Shown here piece by piece: positions 17,211 through 24,720 of a stretch of DNA of 30,126 nucleotides. Each line of letters opens with the position of its first letter. The first letter of the stretch is position 1. A model generated the notes under the pieces. It made no database searches, was not told the origin of the DNA, and saw only the letters and a list, made by a program, of their open reading frames with translations. A program made the position numbers and the translations under genes. Source of the DNA: Faecalibacterium sp. (lineage in GTDB: Bacteria > Bacillota > Clostridia > Oscillospirales > Ruminococcaceae); assembly GCA_020025795.1 (NCBI GenBank), contig JAHHRK010000005.1, forward strand, positions 1 through 30,126, in the 5' to 3' direction.

Positions 17211-17843
17211 ATGGAAATTTGTGCAGCAACCAACAACGCCGGCAAGCTGAAGGAACTGCGCCGTATTCTGGAGGCACAAGGCCACACCGTGCGCAGCTTG
17301 AAAGAGCTTTCGGTGGAGATTGATCCGGAAGAAACCGGCTTGACCTTTGCGGAAAATGCTAAAATTAAGGCGGAAGCCTTTTGCAAGGCAACGGGTCTGC
17401 CCACCATCGCGGACGATTCCGGCTTGTGTGTGGATGCCCTGAACGGCGAACCGGGTGTGTTCAGCGCTCGTTACTGCGGACACCACGGCGACGATGAGGC
17501 CAATAACGTGAAGCTGCTGGAAAACATGAAAGACGTTCCGGCAGCAGAGCGCAGCGCAAAGTTCGTTTCTGTTGTGTGCATGCAGATGCCGGATGGCCGC
17601 AGCCTGCTGTGCACCGGCGAATGTCCGGGCAGCATTGCAACTGAAGAACTCCCCGGAGATTACGGCTTTGGCTATGATCCGCTGTTCATTCCCGCTTTGT
17701 GCGGACTGGCAGACGGCACTACACGCCCCAACACCGAAATGCGCAGCTATGCGCAGCTGACCCCGGACGAAAAGGACGCTGTCAGCCATCGCGGCCGTGC
17801 AATGGAAAAGCTGGCACAGGAGATGCCGAATTTTCTGAAATAA
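17211..17843 (+). CDS. rdgB: dITP/XTP pyrophosphatase (RdgB/HAM1 family)
   Basis: 210 aa. This enzyme hydrolyses deaminated purine triphosphates (dITP, XTP) to monophosphates, keeping them out of DNA and RNA. The start ICAATNNAGKLKELRRIL carries the family motif (T/S)xNxxKxxE. TFAENAKIKAEAFC, ADDSGLCVDALNGEPGV and YGFGYDPLF follow in order, and the end has SHRGRAMEKL. Its Shine-Dalgarno AAGGAGG lies inside the end of ftsY, so translation is probably coupled. An A/T-rich gap with an inverted repeat follows before yhbY. Confidence 0.95.
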   Translation: MEICAATNNAGKLKELRRILEAQGHTVRSLKELSVEIDPEETGLTFAENAKIKAEAFCKATGLPTIADDSGLCVDALNGEPGVFSARYCGHHGDDEANNVKLLENMKDVPAAERSAKFVSVVCMQMPDGRSLLCTGECPGSIATEELPGDYGFGYDPLFIPALCGLADGTTRPNTEMRSYAQLTPDEKDAVSHRGRAMEKLAQEMPNFLK

Positions 17844-17943
17844 TAAATTTTTTCCACATGAAATGAATCCCGGGTGGAAAACGTATAGAATAAATAGAAT
17901 AAGAAGTAAAACAATTTGTTTTGAAAGAGAAAGGACAAAATTT

Positions 17944-18240
17944 ATGCTGACAAGCAAACAGCGTGCAACCCTGCGTGGCAAGGCAAACACTATGGACCCT
18001 GTATTCCAGATCGGTAAGGGTGAAATCGACGAGGCTGTGATTCAGGCTGTGGACGACTGCCTGGCAGCGCGTGAGCTGATTAAGCTGAAGATCCTGAACA
18101 ACAGCATGTACTCTGCCCGTGAGGCCAGCGAGATCCTGTGCGAGGCTTGCGGCGCAGACGGCGTTCAGGTCATTGGTTCCAAGTTCGTACTGTACCGTCA
18201 GAAGAAAAAGGACAGCCAGTACGCAGATCTGCTGAAATGA
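17944..18240 (+). CDS. yhbY: YhbY-family ribosome assembly RNA-binding protein
   Basis: 98 aa CRM-domain protein. YhbY binds pre-ribosomal particles (pre-50S) in bacteria. The sequence LTSKQRATLRGKAN at the start, the motif VFQIGKGEIDEAVIQAVDDC, and GVQVIGSKFVLYRQKKK near the end are typical. I chose ATG 17944, preceded by GAAAGGA; an in-frame ATG at 17863 would add 27 residues unlike the family. The upstream 100 bp is AT-rich and has two TAGAAT boxes (17886-17891, 17895-17900) but no convincing -35. The stop overlaps nadD by 4 bp (ATGA). Confidence 0.94.
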   Translation: MLTSKQRATLRGKANTMDPVFQIGKGEIDEAVIQAVDDCLAARELIKLKILNNSMYSAREASEILCEACGADGVQVIGSKFVLYRQKKKDSQYADLLK

Positions 18241-18872
18241 GAATTCTTTTGTACGGAGGCACCTTTGATCCGCCCCATAACGGTCACCTGCACAATTTAA
18301 GTTTGGCGGCAGCAAAGGTAAAACCCGATCAAGTCATCGTGATGCCGGCAGGTATTCCGCCCCATAAAATCGGTTTTGGCACTCCGGCGGCATTGCGCAT
18401 GGAAATGTGCTGCTGCTTTCGGGCGCTGGCAGGCAGTGCAAATATTCCGGCGTTGGAAATCAGCGATTGGGAAATCGGCCAGGCACAGCGCGGTATCAAG
18501 AATTATTCTGACACCACGATTTCCATGCTGGTGGAAAAATACCCGGGTGCACAGCTGTATATGGCCGTGGGCAGTGATATGCTGCTGAGTTTTGATCGGT
18601 GGTATCGCTGGGAGCATCTGCTGCAAAATTGTACATTGGTAGCCGTCAGTCGGGAATGTGCGGACAGGGAGGCACTGCAGGAAAAGGCCAGGCAGCTGGA
18701 CCCCACCGGTACACATATTCTGTTTGCAGATGGAGCTGCGCTGCCGATGGCAAGCAGCCAGCTGCGAGATTTGATGCAAAAAGGTGAAGATTGTACAGCG
18801 GCTTTGCCGGAAACTGTACAGGCGGTCATTGACAGAGAGGGGTTGTATCGATCATGGCAGAATCAACGCTGA
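18237..18872 (+). CDS. nadD: Nicotinate-nucleotide adenylyltransferase NadD
   Basis: 211 aa. NadD adenylates nicotinate mononucleotide to deamido-NAD, the essential step shared by NAD synthesis routes. The nucleotidyltransferase start is ILLYGGTFDPPHNGH, with the HxGH motif intact. YMAVGSDMLLSFDRWYRW gives the substrate-binding region, and MASSQLRDLM is the C-terminal ATP-binding ISSTxxR-type motif in a variant form. ATG 18237 was selected because it makes a 4-bp overlap with yhbY and starts directly at the conserved fold. yqeK begins 19 bp before its stop, the usual nadD-yqeK pairing. Confidence 0.95.
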   Translation: MRILLYGGTFDPPHNGHLHNLSLAAAKVKPDQVIVMPAGIPPHKIGFGTPAALRMEMCCCFRALAGSANIPALEISDWEIGQAQRGIKNYSDTTISMLVEKYPGAQLYMAVGSDMLLSFDRWYRWEHLLQNCTLVAVSRECADREALQEKARQLDPTGTHILFADGAALPMASSQLRDLMQKGEDCTAALPETVQAVIDREGLYRSWQNQR

Positions 18873-19513
18873 CGATAGCGCAGGCACAGGCATTGGCCAA
18901 AAGCCGATTGAGCGCAAAACGCTATCAGCACACAGAAAATGTAAAAAATTTGGCGGTAGAACTGGCCGAAATCCACGGCGAAGATGTGGAAAAGGCGGCG
19001 CTGGCAGCCTGGCTGCACGATACTGCGAAGGAAATGCCCAAAGAGCAGTTGTTGCAGATATTGCAGGATAATGCTATAATCAAAAATAATCCTGCGCTCA
19101 GGCCGGAGCCGGTATGGCATGGGATTTGTGCGGAAATCCTGGCGCGTACCCAGTGGGGCGTAACGGATCAGGAAGTTTTGGACGCGGTGGAATGTCACAC
19201 AACGGGACGTCCCAACATGACCAAACTGGATAAAATTTTGTTTTTGGCAGATATGACCAGTGCAGAGCGCAGTTGGCCTGGTGTGGAGGAGCTGCGTGCA
19301 CTGGCAAAAAAAGATCTGGATGCGGCAATGCTGCAGGCTTTGGAGCAAACGATCTCCTTTGTAAAAGAAGGCGGAAAGGCAATCGACCCCATGTCTATCG
19401 CAGCATACGAGGATTTGAAAAAAGGTACAGAAGGGAAAACGACAAATGAGCGAACAGCGTCATATTCGTACGAACCACAGTACAACGAACAGCGGAAATG
19501 CCCGCAAGATTAA
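18854..19513 (+). CDS. yqeK: YqeK-family HD-domain Ap4A hydrolase
   Basis: 219 aa. YqeK proteins are HD-domain phosphohydrolases; members have been shown to cleave diadenosine tetraphosphate symmetrically to ADP. The metal ligands are all visible: H26 (YQHTENV), H55-D56 (AWLHDTAKE), H89 (VWHGICAEIL), H115 (ECHTTGRPNMT) and D133 (FLADMT). The start overlaps nadD by 19 bp. The protein is longer than usual: its last 22 or so residues, rich in Glu, Tyr and Asn, are read through a 68-bp overlap with the next gene in another frame. That tail has no visible domain and may be dispensable. A shorter downstream gene start would reduce the overlap, so this end deserves attention. Confidence 0.92.
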   Translation: MAESTLTIAQAQALAKSRLSAKRYQHTENVKNLAVELAEIHGEDVEKAALAAWLHDTAKEMPKEQLLQILQDNAIIKNNPALRPEPVWHGICAEILARTQWGVTDQEVLDAVECHTTGRPNMTKLDKILFLADMTSAERSWPGVEELRALAKKDLDAAMLQALEQTISFVKEGGKAIDPMSIAAYEDLKKGTEGKTTNERTASYSYEPQYNEQRKCPQD

Positions 19514-20711
19514 CCGCAGTGACAATCATCGATCGGCCCAGCCGCAGCAGCCTGTCCATCGCAGCAGCAACGGTACAGGCAACGGGCGCAAGCGCAAACC
19601 CAAGAAAAAGAAGATGCGCTGGTGGGTGCCGCTGCTGGTAGTGGTCTGCATTTTGGGCGTTGGTGTCGGTACAGTGCTGGGTTATGTAAATCATATCTTG
19701 AGTTCTATTGCACCGCCGGAAGATGCCCATACGCTGGAAGAAGAAATTCAGACGGCACCCGAATATAAGGGCGATGTGGTCAATATTCTGGTCTGTGGCA
19801 TCGACTACGAAGAAGGTCGAACGTACGGCGATAAGCAGTCCAACGACGGCATGACCGATATGATCATGTATGTCAACTACGATCTGAAAAACGGCAAAAT
19901 GAATATGCTGCAGATCCCCCGTAACACTCTGGTGGGCTTTAAGGTTACCTGCGATGATACTACGGGTAAGACCTATAAGGCATCCAACGGACAGATCAAC
20001 TCCATTGCGCTTTCCAATGAGGAAGGCATCGCAGCACTGGCTGACGTGATTGCAAACAACTACAAGCTGCCGGTGGACTACTATGCAACCATCGATATGG
20101 AAGCACTGGTCAAGATGGTGGACCATTTTGGCGGTCTGGATGTTTATGTGCCTCAGGATATCAAGGACGGCAAGGGCAGCATACTGAAGCAGGGCAAACG
20201 CCATTTGGACGGTGCAACGGTGGAATACCTGGTGCGTCAGCGCCATGCGTATGCCAACGGTGACCTGGGCCGCCTGAATACCCAGCGCTATTTCTACGCT
20301 GCACTGTTCCAGCGTGTGCGTACTGCAACCCTGGGCGATATTATCAAGCTGATGCCCGTTGTACAGAATTATGTGACGACCAATGTTCCGGCAAAGGATC
20401 TGGTATCGCTGGCATACAGCTTCCTGTCCATTGATTCGGCAGATATCATGGTAGCGCAGACCCCTGTATGCAGCGGCGCGCTCTTTGCACCGAAACCGGA
20501 AAAGAACTTCAAGGGTCACTCGGTTCTGGTTCCGGCACGACAGGAAATTGCAGACCTGCTGAATCAGTATTATCGCGTTTACACGGGCGAAGTTCCGGCA
20601 GATCAGCTGAACTTTATGGATTCCCACCCGCACAATGATGCCGCTACGCCGGCCAATGTGCAGTTCATGGGTCAGCTGGACAACCAGGCAAATGAAGCTG
20701 GTGCACAGTAA
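19446..20711 (+). CDS. LytR-CpsA-Psr (LCP) family cell-wall ligase
   Basis: 421 aa. LCP proteins transfer undecaprenyl-linked glycopolymers (teichoic acids, capsule) to peptidoglycan outside the membrane. A basic, Asn/Ser-rich cytoplasmic tail (1-57) ends in a lysine run and leads into one transmembrane segment at about 58-80 (VPLLVVVCILGVGVGTVLGY). The LCP domain follows: SNDGMTDMIMYVNYD, LQIPRNTLV, VDYYATIDMEALVKMVDHFGG and VRQRHAYANGDLGRLNTQR, with the conserved Asp and Arg residues that bind the polyprenyl pyrophosphate. The start at 19446 gives a 68-bp overlap with yqeK; an ATG at 19614 just before the membrane segment is an alternative but would lose the basic tail. A hairpin terminator follows the stop. 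Confidence 0.93.
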   Translation: MSEQRHIRTNHSTTNSGNARKINRSDNHRSAQPQQPVHRSSNGTGNGRKRKPKKKKMRWWVPLLVVVCILGVGVGTVLGYVNHILSSIAPPEDAHTLEEEIQTAPEYKGDVVNILVCGIDYEEGRTYGDKQSNDGMTDMIMYVNYDLKNGKMNMLQIPRNTLVGFKVTCDDTTGKTYKASNGQINSIALSNEEGIAALADVIANNYKLPVDYYATIDMEALVKMVDHFGGLDVYVPQDIKDGKGSILKQGKRHLDGATVEYLVRQRHAYANGDLGRLNTQRYFYAALFQRVRTATLGDIIKLMPVVQNYVTTNVPAKDLVSLAYSFLSIDSADIMVAQTPVCSGALFAPKPEKNFKGHSVLVPARQEIADLLNQYYRVYTGEVPADQLNFMDSHPHNDAATPANVQFMGQLDNQANEAGAQ

Positions 20712-20721
20712 ATGTTAAACC

Positions 20722-20760
20722 GCAGTACAGGCTGCTTCTGGCAGCCTGTTTACTGCTTTT
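20722..20760 (+). terminator. Probable intrinsic terminator between the LCP gene and rsfS
   Basis: GCAGTA (20722-20727) plus CAGGCTGC (20728-20735) pair with GCAGCCTG (20741-20748) plus TACTGC (20751-20756). This gives a 14-bp stem with a TT bulge and a 5-nt loop, directly followed by TTTTC. The U-run is short, so read-through into rsfS, which starts 17 bp later, is likely. Confidence 0.7.
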
Positions 20761-20776
20761 CATTAAAGGAGAAAGT

Positions 20777-21154
20777 ATGGAAAAGAATCTGGATTCCCGT
20801 GAGATGGCCGTTGCCATCGCAAAGGTCCTGGACGACAATAAGGCACAGGACGTGAAGGTCCTGAAGGTAGAGGACGTGACGGTTCTGACCGATTATTTCG
20901 TCATCGCATCCGGTACGTCTACCACCCACGCTGCTTCTCTGGCAGACGAAGTGGAGTTCCAGCTGCAGAAGAATTATGAGCTGACCCCCATTTCCAGCGA
21001 AGGCTACGATACCAAGAACTGGGTACTGCTGGATTACGGCAACGTGATCGTGCATGTGTTTGTTCCGGGTACTCGTGATTTCTACGATCTGGAGCACCTG
21101 TGGGCAGACGGCGAACCCGTTGATCTGTCGGATTTGATTACCGGTGAGGACTAA
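20777..21154 (+). CDS. rsfS: Ribosomal silencing factor RsfS (Iojap family)
   Basis: 125 aa. RsfS binds L14 on the 50S subunit and blocks joining with 30S under nutrient limitation. The family core is clear: DVKVLKVEDVTVLTDYFVIASG, then the EGYDTKNWVLLDYGNVIVHVF motif (conserved W-x-L-x-D-x-G) and YDLEHLWADG. An AAAGGAGA Shine-Dalgarno lies 4 nt before the ATG. Its neighbours yhbY, nadD and yqeK match the conserved Firmicutes cluster. No promoter is visible in the 65 bp between the LCP stop and this start. Confidence 0.96.
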   Translation: MEKNLDSREMAVAIAKVLDDNKAQDVKVLKVEDVTVLTDYFVIASGTSTTHAASLADEVEFQLQKNYELTPISSEGYDTKNWVLLDYGNVIVHVFVPGTRDFYDLEHLWADGEPVDLSDLITGED

Positions 21155-21204
21155 AACTCAGACCCGGTTCAAAGACATATTCGAATGTTGGAGTGAGAAG
21201 AAAG

Positions 21205-23754
21205 ATGAAGTATGATTACCGCGCCGTCGAGGCAAAATGGCAGTGTGTGTGGAATAAGGAAAAAACCTTCCACGCAGAAATCGACCATTCCAAACCCAAG
21301 TTCTATGCACTGGTAGAGTTCCCGTATCCTTCTGCAGCTGGTCTGCACGTAGGCCATCCCCGCAGCTACACCGCACTGGACGTAGTTGCACGTAAGCGCC
21401 GCCTGCAGGGCTACAATGTTCTGTATCCCATGGGCTGGGACGCTTTCGGCTTGCCTACTGAAAACTTCGCAATGAAGAACCACATCCATCCCGAAATCGT
21501 TACCGCAAACAATGTGGCACGTTTCAAGTCCCAGCTGCAGAGCCTGGGCCTGTCTTTTGACTGGGACCGTGAGGTGAACACCACCGATCCCAGCTACTAC
21601 AAGTGGACCCAGTGGATCTTTATCCAGATGTTCAAGAAGGGTCTGGCTTACAAGAAGGAAATGAACGTCAACTACTGCACCGGCTGCAAGGTCGTTCTGG
21701 CAAACGAAGAAGTTGTCAACGGCGTGTGCGAGCGCTGCGGCAGCCCTGTCATTCACAAGACCAAGAGCCAGTGGATGCTGAAAATCACCGAGTACGCAGA
21801 CCGCCTGATCGACGATCTGGACGACGTGAATTTCATCGACCGCGTTTCTGCTCAGCAGAAAAACTGGATCGGTCGCAGCTATGGTGCTGAGGTCAACTTC
21901 ACTGCAACCACCGGTGAGACCATCACTGTTTATACCACCCGCTGCGATACGCTGTTCGGCGCAACCTACATGGTTCTGAGCCCGGAGCACGCACTGGTCA
22001 AGGGCTGGCTGGAAGCTGGCAAGCTGGCAAATGCAGAAGAAATCAAGGCTTACCAGGCAGCTGCTGCCCGCAAGTCTGACTTCGAGCGTACCGAGATGAA
22101 CAAGGATAAGACCGGCGTTTGCCTGGACGGCGTTGCAGCCATCAACCCGGCAACCGGCAAGCAGATCCCCATCTTTATTTCTGACTACGTTCTGTCTACC
22201 TACGGCACCGGCGCAATCATGGCTGTGCCTGCACACGATACCCGTGACTGGGAGTTTGCTAAGAAGTTCGATCTGCCCATCATCGAGGTTGTGCAGGGCA
22301 ACGAGCCTGCTGATCTGGATAAGGCAGCATTTACCGATGTTGCTACCGGTACCATGGTTAACTCCGGCTTCCTGACCGGCCTGTCTGTTAAGGACGCACA
22401 GGCTAAGATGATTGCATGGCTGGAAGAAAACAAGCTGGGCCACAGCCAGACCAACTTCAAGCTGCGTGACTGGGTGTTCAGCCGTCAGCGTTACTGGGGC
22501 GAGCCGATTCCCATGGTTTACTGTGAGAAGTGCGGCTGGCAGCCCATCCCGGAGGATCAGCTGCCGCTGAAACTGCCTGAAATCGAGGACTTCGAGCCTG
22601 GTGAAGGCGGCGAAAGCCCCCTGGCACGCCACACCGAGTGGGTGAACACCACCTGCCCCTGCTGTGGTGGTGCAGCAAAGCGCGAGACCGATACCATGCC
22701 TCAGTGGGCTGGTTCTTCCTGGTATTTCCTGCGCTACATGGATCCCCACAACGATAAGGAACTGGTCAGCGAAGAAGCTGTAAAGTACTGGGGTCCTGTG
22801 GACTGGTACAACGGCGGTATGGAGCATACCACCCTGCACCTGCTGTACAGCCGTTTCTGGCACAAGTTCCTGTATGATATTCATGCAGTACCTTACCGTG
22901 AGCCTTACGCAAAGCGTACCAGCCACGGCATGATTCTGGGTCTGAACCCCCACAGCTTCGTGAACCTGTCTGCGGAAGAGCAGCAGAAGCTCATTGCCGA
23001 GCATGGCAGCGAAGAAGCAGCCAAGGCATGGCTGAAGGAAAAGTACGGCGAAATGTCTACGCACCCGGTTGTTAAGATGTCCAAGAGCCTGGGCAACGTT
23101 GTCAACCCGGACGAGATTGTGGAGAAGTACGGCGCTGATACCATGCGTCTGTATGAGATGTTCATGGGCGACTTTGAACAGGCTGCACCCTGGCAGACTT
23201 CTGCAATCGCAGGCTGCAAGCGCTTCCTGGATCGTGTATGGAACCTGGGCGAAAAGGTTGTTGCAGGCGAAGGCTACCGTCGCGAGGTAGAGACTCTGAT
23301 GCACCAGACCATCCGCAAGGTGGACGAAGACATCGAAGCTCTGAAGATGAACACCGCAATCGCACAGCTGATGACCCTGGTCAACAAGCTGTATGATCTG
23401 GGCGGCGTTACCAAGGCTGAGCTGGAAACCCTGCTGAAGCTGCTGAACCCGTTCGTTCCTCACCTGACCGAGGAAATGTGGGAGCAGCTGGGCCACAGCC
23501 ATGACGATCAGCTGGCATTTGCACCCTGGCCTGTTTACGAAGAGGCTAAGTGCAAGGAAGCTACTGTGGAAATCGCTGTGCAGGTCAACGGCAAGGTGAA
23601 GGCACGCCTGTCTGTGGATGCAGACATCGCTGCTGCGGACGCAATTGCAGCGGCAAAGGCTGAGCCGGAAGTTGCAGCCGCAATTGCAGGCAAGACCATT
23701 GCAAAGGAAATCTACGTCAAGGGCCGTCTGGTGAATATTGCAGTCAAGGGCTAA
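21205..23754 (+). CDS. leuS: Leucine-tRNA ligase
   Basis: 849 aa class Ia aminoacyl-tRNA synthetase of the bacterial type, charging tRNA-Leu. The HIGH motif is HVGH at 48-51 (PYPSAAGLHVGHPRSY). KMSKS lies at 624-628 (VVKMSKSLGNVVNPDE). Zinc-binding cysteine pairs CTGCK/CERCG and CEKCG/CPCCGG are present. The CP1 editing domain contains TRCDTLFGATYMVLSPEH and, later, GTGAIMAVPAHDTRDWEFA with the editing aspartate. ATG 21205 gives the usual N-terminus MKYDYRAVEAKWQ; an in-frame GTG at 21193 is possible but overlaps the likely ribosome-binding region (GGAG 21190-21193). No T-box leader fits in the 50 bp to rsfS. Confidence 0.98.
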   Translation: MKYDYRAVEAKWQCVWNKEKTFHAEIDHSKPKFYALVEFPYPSAAGLHVGHPRSYTALDVVARKRRLQGYNVLYPMGWDAFGLPTENFAMKNHIHPEIVTANNVARFKSQLQSLGLSFDWDREVNTTDPSYYKWTQWIFIQMFKKGLAYKKEMNVNYCTGCKVVLANEEVVNGVCERCGSPVIHKTKSQWMLKITEYADRLIDDLDDVNFIDRVSAQQKNWIGRSYGAEVNFTATTGETITVYTTRCDTLFGATYMVLSPEHALVKGWLEAGKLANAEEIKAYQAAAARKSDFERTEMNKDKTGVCLDGVAAINPATGKQIPIFISDYVLSTYGTGAIMAVPAHDTRDWEFAKKFDLPIIEVVQGNEPADLDKAAFTDVATGTMVNSGFLTGLSVKDAQAKMIAWLEENKLGHSQTNFKLRDWVFSRQRYWGEPIPMVYCEKCGWQPIPEDQLPLKLPEIEDFEPGEGGESPLARHTEWVNTTCPCCGGAAKRETDTMPQWAGSSWYFLRYMDPHNDKELVSEEAVKYWGPVDWYNGGMEHTTLHLLYSRFWHKFLYDIHAVPYREPYAKRTSHGMILGLNPHSFVNLSAEEQQKLIAEHGSEEAAKAWLKEKYGEMSTHPVVKMSKSLGNVVNPDEIVEKYGADTMRLYEMFMGDFEQAAPWQTSAIAGCKRFLDRVWNLGEKVVAGEGYRREVETLMHQTIRKVDEDIEALKMNTAIAQLMTLVNKLYDLGGVTKAELETLLKLLNPFVPHLTEEMWEQLGHSHDDQLAFAPWPVYEEAKCKEATVEIAVQVNGKVKARLSVDADIAAADAIAAAKAEPEVAAAIAGKTIAKEIYVKGRLVNIAVKG

Positions 23755-23818
23755 AGAAAAAAGCAAAATTTGCCGACGAAAAAATAGAAATATTCCGTGA
23801 ACATTTCGTGGAAAGGTG

Positions 23819-23847
23819 TTGACAGAACCGCGATGACACGGTATAAT
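23819..23847 (+). promoter_or_regulatory. Sigma-A promoter of rpsU
   Basis: TTGACA (23819-23824) and TATAAT (23842-23847) are both perfect consensus boxes with a 17-bp spacer. Transcription should begin near 23854, about 50 nt before the rpsU ATG. This is the strongest promoter seen in the window. Confidence 0.93.
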
Positions 23848-23903
23848 ATTTATCGTTGATTACCATGTAACAACGAAATTCCTGCCTCAAGGGAGGGAAT
23901 AAA

Positions 23904-24080
23904 ATGTCGGAAATTCGTGTTAAAGAGGGCGAATCGCTGGAAAGCGCACTGCGTCGCTTTAAGCGCAGCACTGCTCGCAGCGGCGTGCTGGCGGAGGTCC
24001 GTAAGCGTGAAGCTTACGAGAAGCCTTCTGTCAAGCGCAAGAAGAAGTCTGAAGCAGCCCGCAAGCGCAAGTACAAGTAA
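23904..24080 (+). CDS. rpsU: 30S ribosomal protein S21
   Basis: 58 aa, translated by reading the sequence directly. The protein starts MSEIRVKEGESLESALRRFK and ends with the lysine/arginine-rich KSEAARKRKYK, both characteristic of S21, a small basic 30S subunit protein near the mRNA exit site. The Shine-Dalgarno GGGAGGG (23891-23897) lies 6 nt before the ATG. It forms a single-gene transcription unit between its own consensus promoter and a strong terminator. Confidence 0.97.
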   Translation: MSEIRVKEGESLESALRRFKRSTARSGVLAEVRKREAYEKPSVKRKKKSEAARKRKYK

Positions 24081-24129
24081 TTTGTACTGACATAGCGTCT
24101 GCAAAGGCTTTGCAAAAAGCGTAGCCAGC

Positions 24130-24166
24130 GTGGGAGGATCCATTTGGGTCCTCCCACTTTTCTTTT
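24130..24166 (+). terminator. Rho-independent terminator after rpsU
   Basis: GTGGGAGGA (24130-24138) pairs with TCCTCCCAC (24149-24157), with three more inner pairs around an ATTT loop. The stem is followed by TTTTCTTTT. Confidence 0.93.
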
Positions 24167-24216
24167 ACCGTAAAATACAGTATACTGCTTACAAGATCCT
24201 GCAAAGGAGGATTGCC

Positions 24217-24720
24217 ATGCTGATTACACCTGAATATGTCTTTCAAGATGTTACCCATATCACCCCGGAATTTTTGGCGCAGAAGGGGATTTGTGCGCTG
24301 GTTCTGGACGTGGACAATACCATCGCCGATGACCGCAGCCTGACCGTTCCGCCGGAGATCACCCAGTGGTTAGATACCATGCGTGCAGCTGGAATTTCTC
24401 TGACGATTCTTTCTAACGGTGCCAAGCCGCGCGTAAAGCCTTTCGCGGAATCGCTGGGCCTGCAGTGGGTATCCCGCTCGGCAAAACCGCTGCCCATCGG
24501 CATGGCAATTGCACGCAAGCGTGTTGGCGTGCGCCGCAATGAGATGGCTATGGTAGGCGACCAGCTGTTCACCGATCGTCTGGTAGCTGCATTGTATGGC
24601 GTGCCTGCGCTGGTGGTGATTCCGCGCGGTGGAGATCTGAATAAATACGTGCGTTTTAAGCGGAAACTGGAAAAACGCTTTTGGATGAAATACTACCGGA
24701 AGGGAGGCAAAACCCTGTGA
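24217..24720 (+). CDS. YqeG family HAD IIIA-type phosphatase
   Basis: 167 aa HAD-superfamily hydrolase. The catalytic DxDxT motif is in LVLDVDNTIADD. The second motif ILSNG follows, then lysines in KPLP, and the acidic motif is MVGDQLFTDRLVAA, so all four HAD motifs are intact. In Bacillus the homologue lies next to yqeH, near yhbY and nadD; its physiological substrate is not firmly known to me, although phosphatidylglycerophosphate phosphatase activity has been reported for related proteins. ATG 24217 was chosen for its AAAGGAGG 6 nt upstream; an in-frame ATG further upstream (24130) lies in the rpsU terminator. A -10-like TATACT lies at 24181-24186 without a good -35. The stop overlaps the next gene (GTGA). 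Confidence 0.92.
   Translation: MLITPEYVFQDVTHITPEFLAQKGICALVLDVDNTIADDRSLTVPPEITQWLDTMRAAGISLTILSNGAKPRVKPFAESLGLQWVSRSAKPLPIGMAIARKRVGVRRNEMAMVGDQLFTDRLVAALYGVPALVVIPRGGDLNKYVRFKRKLEKRFWMKYYRKGGKTL

Noticed and set aside
21155..21204. T-box riboswitch before leuS
   Set aside because: Only 50 bp separate rsfS and leuS, too short for a T-box, and no hairpin or terminator is visible there.
24181..24186. TATACT before the YqeG-like gene as promoter
   Set aside because: The -35 position falls in the T-rich tail of the rpsU terminator with poor match; expression could also come by read-through.
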